Assembly: GCF_016031625.1 (NCBI RefSeq)
Contig: NZ_JACCHP010000017.1
Coordinates: 1 to 64,000, forward strand
Length of the DNA stretch: 64,000 bases
Origin: Bradyrhizobium agreste
GTDB lineage: Bacteria; Pseudomonadota; Alphaproteobacteria; Rhizobiales; Xanthobacteraceae
Reading direction: 5' to 3'
Of the stretch, positions 60,189 through 64,000 are shown piece by piece. Under the pieces are notes generated by a model. The model did not search any database and was not told the origin of the DNA. It saw only the letters and a list, made by a program, of their open reading frames with translations. Made by a program: the position numbers and the translations under genes. Position 1 is the stretch's first letter, and the number at the start of each line of letters is the position of its first letter.

Positions 60189-60406
60189 TCGAGGATAGCA
60201 CGCATCGCCGCGCGCCGCTAGGTCCTGCCGTACACATTCCCGTCACTGCGCACCTGCCAGGCGAGGCCAGATTGAAATGCAATGCTCGCGCGTCAGCTCC
60301 TCGCGGAATGCAATCGCTTTCGGCTTGGGATTTTCATGCAGATGCATTAAACGGGCCCTCCCGCGGCTGCTGAATTGCGGATCCGCCAACAACAGACGAG
60401 GACACC

Positions 60407-61660
60407 ATGTCGACACAGATCGGCGAACTCGCTCCGGCCTCGCGTTCCCTCAACTGGCGCACCCCGGCCGTCATCATCCTCTGTGGCTGTGCCATCGGCA
60501 TGCTCGGCTTCGGTCCGCGCTCGGCGCTCGGCTTCTTCGTGCAGCCGATGAGCAACGAATTCAGCTGGGGCCGTGACGTGTTCGGCCTCGCCATCGCCGT
60601 GCAGAATCTGTTGTGGGGACTGGGCCAGCCGTTCGCCGGCGCAGTTGCGGATCGCTTCGGTCTGTTCCGGGTGATGTGCGTCGGCGCGCTGCTCTATGCC
60701 GGCGGCCTGCTCTTGATGCGCTATTCCTCGACGCCGCTGTCGCTCGACCTCGGCGCCGGCGTCATGATCGGCTTCGGCCTCGCCGGCTGTTCGTTCAATC
60801 TGGTTCTGTCGGCGTTCAGCAAGCTCTTGCCGGCTGAGAAGCGCGGCCTTGCACTCGGTGCCGGCACGGCGGCGGGGTCGTTCGGGCAGTTCCTGTTCGC
60901 ACCGATCGGCGTCGCCTTGATCGACAATTTCGGCTGGCAGCAGGCGCTCTCCGTGTTCGGCTTCCTGATGCTGCTGATCATCCCGCTGTCGCTGGCGCTT
61001 TCGACACCGCCGGTGACGAGCGCGAGCAGCGCAACGCCCGCGGACGACCAGACCATCACCAAGGCGCTTGCCGAGGCCTTCGGTCACCGCTCCTACGTGC
61101 TCCTGGTGCTCGGCTTCTTCACCTGCGGCTTCCAGCTCGCCTTCATCACCGTGCATCTGCCGGCCTTCCTGGTCGATCGCGGCATCTCGACGCAAACCGG
61201 CGGCTGGGTGATCGCGGCGATCGGCCTGTTCAACATCATCGGCTCGCTCAGCGTCGGCTATCTCCAGAACTATCTGCCCAAGCGCTACATCCTCTCGACC
61301 ATCTATTTCACGCGCGCGCTGGCAACCCTTGCGTTCATCACGTTTCCGATCACGCCGTTCTCGGCGATCGCGTTCGGCGCGATCTCCGGCCTGACCTGGC
61401 TGTCGACGGTGCCGCCGACCTCGGCGCTGGTGGCGCTGATGTTCGGAACGCGCTGGCTCGCGACGCTCTACGGCTTTGCCTTCGTCAGCCACCAGGTCGG
61501 CGGCTTCCTCGGCGTCTGGCTCGGCGGCATCGTGTTCGAAAAGTTCGGTTCCTACACGCCGATCTGGTGGCTTTCGATCCTGTTCGGCGTGCTCTCGGCG
61601 CTGATCAATCTTCCGATCGTGGAGAAACCGGTCCAGCGGGCGGTTGCGCAGCCGGCCTGA
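60407..61660 (+). CDS. MFS transporter (OxlT-like)
   Basis: A 417-residue transporter with 12 predicted membrane segments in two halves, separated by a loop near residues 195-225. The N-terminus (WRTPAVIILCGCAIGMLGFGPRSALGFFV) and GQPFAGAVADRFGLFRVM (the inter-helix 2-3 motif) fit the OxlT/monocarboxylate group. The likely substrate is an organic anion. The next gene, an acryloyl-CoA-reductase-like enzyme, lies 42 bases downstream and may be co-transcribed. The 330-base upstream gap also holds the nadABC sites. Confidence 0.88.
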   Translation: MSTQIGELAPASRSLNWRTPAVIILCGCAIGMLGFGPRSALGFFVQPMSNEFSWGRDVFGLAIAVQNLLWGLGQPFAGAVADRFGLFRVMCVGALLYAGGLLLMRYSSTPLSLDLGAGVMIGFGLAGCSFNLVLSAFSKLLPAEKRGLALGAGTAAGSFGQFLFAPIGVALIDNFGWQQALSVFGFLMLLIIPLSLALSTPPVTSASSATPADDQTITKALAEAFGHRSYVLLVLGFFTCGFQLAFITVHLPAFLVDRGISTQTGGWVIAAIGLFNIIGSLSVGYLQNYLPKRYILSTIYFTRALATLAFITFPITPFSAIAFGAISGLTWLSTVPPTSALVALMFGTRWLATLYGFAFVSHQVGGFLGVWLGGIVFEKFGSYTPIWWLSILFGVLSALINLPIVEKPVQRAVAQPA

Positions 61661-61702
61661 TCGGCTAAACATCCTCGACAAACAAAGTCAGGGAGTTCAG
61701 TC

Positions 61703-62689
61703 GTGGCCACATTCAAGGCGATCAGGATCGACAAGGCGGACAAGGGCACCACCGCGCAGCTCGCACAGTTCGACGAAGCCGAGCTGATGGAGGGCGACGT
61801 CACCGTCCGGGTGGAATGGTCGACGCTGAACTACAAGGACGGCCTTGCGCTCACCGGCAAGGCGCCGGTGGTGCGCCGCTTCCCGATGATCGCCGGCATT
61901 GATTTCGCCGGCACCGTTGAAGCCTCCTCGCATCCGCAGTGGAATGCGGGTGACAAGGTGGTCGGCACCGGCTGGGGCATGGGCGAGACCCATCTCGGCG
62001 CCTATGCCGAGAAGGCGCGGGTGAAGGGCGACTGGCTGGTCGCTCTTCCGCAGGGCCTGTCGGCGCGCGATGCCATGGCGATCGGCACCGCCGGCTTCAC
62101 CGCGATGCTCTCGGTGCTGGCGCTGGAGAAGCACGGCATCTCGCCGAAGAGCGGCCCGGTCGTGGTGACGGGCGCTGCCGGCGGCGTCGGCTCGGTCGCG
62201 ATCGCCGTCCTCTCGAAGCTCGGCTACCACGTCATCGCTTCGACCGGCCGGCCCTCCGAGGCCGACTACCTGAAGCAGTTGGGGGCTGCCGAGATCATCG
62301 ATCGCAATGAACTGTCGGCGCCGGCAAAGCCCCTCGCCAAGGAGCGCTGGGCCGGCGGCGTCGACAGTGTCGGCTCGACCACCCTCGCCAACCTGCTCTC
62401 GATGACGAAATATGGCGGCGCGATCGCGGCCTGCGGCCTGGCCGCCGGCATGGACCTGCCGTCCTCGGTGGCGCCGTTTATTTTGCGCGGAGTGTGCCTT
62501 CTCGGCATCGATTCCGTGATGTGCCCGATTGAGCCCCGGAAAGCCGCCTGGCAGCGTTTGGCCTCCGACCTTGATCGGACAAAACTGTCTGAAATCACTG
62601 AGGAAATTTCGCTCGACGAGGTGCCGGACTGGGGCGCGAAAATCCTGGCCGGCCAGGTTCGCGGCCGCGTCGTGGTAAAAATTGTCTAA
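61703..62689 (+). CDS. Zinc-independent MDR reductase, AcuI/YhdH type
   Basis: A 328-residue medium-chain dehydrogenase/reductase lacking the zinc ligands of alcohol dehydrogenases. The NADPH site is VVVTGAAGGVGSVAIAVLSKLGY, and the WSTLNYKDGLALTGKAPVVR block and the DLPSSVAPFILRGVCLLGIDSV block are typical of AcuI/YhdH, which reduce acryloyl-CoA to propionyl-CoA. Translation starts at GTG after AGGGAG. It follows an MFS transporter gene, so an uptake plus reduction role for a short organic acid is possible. Confidence 0.9.
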   Translation: MATFKAIRIDKADKGTTAQLAQFDEAELMEGDVTVRVEWSTLNYKDGLALTGKAPVVRRFPMIAGIDFAGTVEASSHPQWNAGDKVVGTGWGMGETHLGAYAEKARVKGDWLVALPQGLSARDAMAIGTAGFTAMLSVLALEKHGISPKSGPVVVTGAAGGVGSVAIAVLSKLGYHVIASTGRPSEADYLKQLGAAEIIDRNELSAPAKPLAKERWAGGVDSVGSTTLANLLSMTKYGGAIAACGLAAGMDLPSSVAPFILRGVCLLGIDSVMCPIEPRKAAWQRLASDLDRTKLSEITEEISLDEVPDWGAKILAGQVRGRVVVKIV

Positions 62690-62702
62690 CGGCGTTCAGA
62701 CT

Positions 62703-62757
62703 TTACCAACCAAGCTGCTTCAATGTCGCCATGGTTCGTATGGTAAGCAGCGGGTAA
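62703..62757. promoter_or_regulatory. GGTAA half-sites upstream of the 62.8 kb gene
   Basis: GGTAA at 62742 and 62753 are 11 bases apart, and TTACC is at 62703. The arrangement is the inverse of the TTAC-N7-TTAC pair upstream of the division cluster. The pair ends 47 bases before the start of the next gene. Confidence 0.35.
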
Positions 62758-62803
62758 AGAGATAAAGGCATCGCCCGCTGCGGGGGTTGGTTCGGAGTTG
62801 AGC

Positions 62804-63391
62804 ATGCTTGCGCGTATTGTGTTGGGGGCTGTCACGGCGGCAGCGACGTTTGCGCCGGCCATCGCTGGAAGCATGAACGCCGACGAAGCGCGCCGCTTCG
62901 TGGCCGGCAAGGTGTTCGCCTTCACCTGTTTCGACGGCACCCGCGGTGCAGGCCGCATCCTCGATGATCTCGGCGCCGCCGGCGCCGTGCAGTTCTCGGG
63001 CTCGGGCCCCGTGAAACATCTCCGCCTGCCCGGCAACACGCTCCAGATCCGCGGCCAGAACGTCTGCGCCTCGATCAAGGGCATCCCGTTCGAGCCCTGC
63101 TTCAACCTGGAAAAGACCGACGATCGCAGCTTCCGCGGCTCGGTGTCGGGCATGGGCTTCGCCTATTGCGACTTCCATCACCAGGGCGGCAATCAGATGC
63201 TGATGGCGCGCGCCGCGGCGCGGCCGCGCTCGCTGCACAGGCCGGAGCATACCGGCTCGGTCGCCGCGTCGAACACCGAGGTCGCCGCGCGCGTGGAGAC
63301 GCCGCGTGTCGAGGGCAGCCGGCTCGAGCCGGTGAAGTCCGAGCCGGCGAAGAACGAGGGTCCGCTGGAGCTGCGCCGCTCCACGCAGTGA
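62804..63391 (+). CDS. Exported protein of unknown function
   Basis: A 195-residue protein with a signal peptide (1-22, ending AIAG), then a cysteine-containing domain (about 25-125: ARRFVAGKVFAFTCFDGTRGAGRI, LQIRGQNVCASIKGIPFEPCF, GMGFAYCDFHH) with four cysteines that may pair in disulfides. The C-terminal 60 residues are basic and low complexity. I do not recognise a known domain. Phased GGTAA words upstream resemble those before ftsQ and lpxC, suggesting co-regulation with envelope genes. Confidence 0.8.
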   Translation: MLARIVLGAVTAAATFAPAIAGSMNADEARRFVAGKVFAFTCFDGTRGAGRILDDLGAAGAVQFSGSGPVKHLRLPGNTLQIRGQNVCASIKGIPFEPCFNLEKTDDRSFRGSVSGMGFAYCDFHHQGGNQMLMARAAARPRSLHRPEHTGSVAASNTEVAARVETPRVEGSRLEPVKSEPAKNEGPLELRRSTQ

Positions 63392-63554
63392 TCTCGCCTG
63401 CGCGGGACAGCCCGCGCCATTGATCGTCGAAGATATCATCGAACACGAAGCCGCCCGCGTCGTAGTCATACGGACGACGGCTTTCATGTCTTGGTAGCTG
63501 TTGGGGCCCAAGTTTGCGCGCGGCCGGGGGGCGGTCCCACGCAAGGGTTCAACG

Positions 63555-63800
63555 ATGGCGCTCTATTTCTTCCGCATCAGTACCGGCCGCTATTCCGGCG
63601 CCGCCGACCTGCCGTACGAGTTCGAGGATCGCGCAGCCGCCTGGACCGAGATGACCGAGGTGTGCGCCAATCTGCTCAGTGGCATCGCGCGCAGTCTGAA
63701 GCCGAACGCCGAGTGGTCCATGGAGCTGCTCGACGAGGACAAGCAGCCGGTCTTTCGCATTAGCCTCGTCGGCGAGGCCATCGGATGCAGAGCGTCCTAG
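63555..63800 (+). CDS. Small DUF6894-like protein
   Basis: An 81-residue acidic protein beginning MALYFFRISTGRYSGAADLP with FEDRAAAWTEMTEVC in the middle. The plan (short beta strand, acidic loop, one amphipathic helix, then a short strand) fits DUF6894, small proteins common in Bradyrhizobium and Methylobacterium. Function unknown. It stands alone in this window. Confidence 0.7.
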   Translation: MALYFFRISTGRYSGAADLPYEFEDRAAAWTEMTEVCANLLSGIARSLKPNAEWSMELLDEDKQPVFRISLVGEAIGCRAS

Positions 63801-63937
63801 ATCCGACTTGAAGCTGCAATTTACAACTATGGCGGGATCATTTCCCTTCGCGCTCAATCATTTAGCGTAGAAAGTCAATATTTGAGCGAGGGATTCCGTT
63901 AACCAAATCGGAATGTGAAAAGCTCACTTCTTGGGCA

Positions 63938-64000
63938 ATGGCGGAAGCCGACAATGACTCGGCTGCGCGTTCCTTCGGGGGAAACATGCCCATGTTGAGC
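63938..64000 (+). CDS. Possible start of a gene cut by the window edge
   Basis: An open frame begins at ATG 63938 (MAEADNDSAARSFGGNMPML) and runs off the right edge. An internal ATG at 63985 has GGGGGAAAC just before it and could be the true start. Too little sequence is present to name a product. Confidence 0.3.
   Translation, partial: MAEADNDSAARSFGGNMPMLS

Noticed and set aside
63390..63500. Protein-like words on both strands (minus strand PYDYDAGGFVFDDIFDDQW)
   Set aside because: No start codon or ribosome binding site is found in the right frame and there is no full-length frame. It could be a gene remnant, but the evidence is too thin to list.
1..64000. CRISPR arrays, insertion sequences with transposase genes, prophage and tRNA genes
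   Set aside because: I looked for regularly spaced direct repeats, transposase or integrase motifs and cloverleaf-like segments with CCA-type ends and found none. The repeats present are short palindromic intergenic elements without their own genes.

Overview
The window is high-GC, gene-dense chromosome from an alphaproteobacterium of the Bradyrhizobium/Rhodopseudomonas type. The basis is the gene content (a complete division and cell-wall cluster running from rsmH to ftsZ and on into lpxC, bamD, recN and ligA; a nadABC operon; a DGPF-protein/ECF sigma pair; DUF2147, DUF6894 and extensin-like envelope proteins) and the many palindromic intergenic repeats typical of that group. I could not run a database search, so genus is an inference.

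Layout. 0.4-1.8 kb: a small cytochrome c and an L,D-transpeptidase. 2.0-7.4 kb: a set that looks devoted to membrane lipids (GT4 glycosyltransferase, PmtA-like methyltransferase, DUF962/Mpo1-like membrane protein, a divergent class III aminotransferase and a phosphatidylserine decarboxylase), with a Pho-box-like sequence in the last divergent gap. 7.5-13.5 kb: Nudix hydrolase, a FecR-domain surface protein broken by a frameshift, two divergent DUF2147 paralogues, a 27-residue membrane peptide and an extensin-like lipoprotein. 13.7-22.4 kb: a TetR-controlled EmrAB-type efflux pair with a perfect palindromic operator, an ABC exporter, a MATE transporter and a TSUP permease. 22.5-27 kb: MocR regulator divergent from a DUF983 gene, RNase P RNA, and the DGPF/ECF pair.

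27-54.6 kb is the core: an AmpD-like amidase divergent from rsmH-ftsL-ftsI-murE-murF-mraY-murD-ftsW-murG-murC-murB-ddl-ftsQ-ftsA-ftsZ, then lpxC, bamD, recN and ligA, all on the plus strand. It makes lipid II, builds the divisome, starts lipid A synthesis and assembles outer-membrane proteins. No mraZ precedes rsmH. Five gaps inside the cluster and the recN-ligA gap carry mobile-type palindromic repeats. 54.8-64 kb: a SleB-type cell-wall hydrolase, the nadABC operon with twin palindromic sites upstream, an MFS transporter, an AcuI/YhdH-type reductase, two small uncharacterised proteins and the start of a possible further gene.

The most interesting leads are the possibly phosphate-regulated lipid set at 2-7.4 kb, the phased TTAAC/TTACC half-sites shared by several envelope and division promoters, the twin nadABC operators, the MocR direct repeats, the nested palindromic repeat at 11.9-12.06 kb, and the frameshifted FecR gene.
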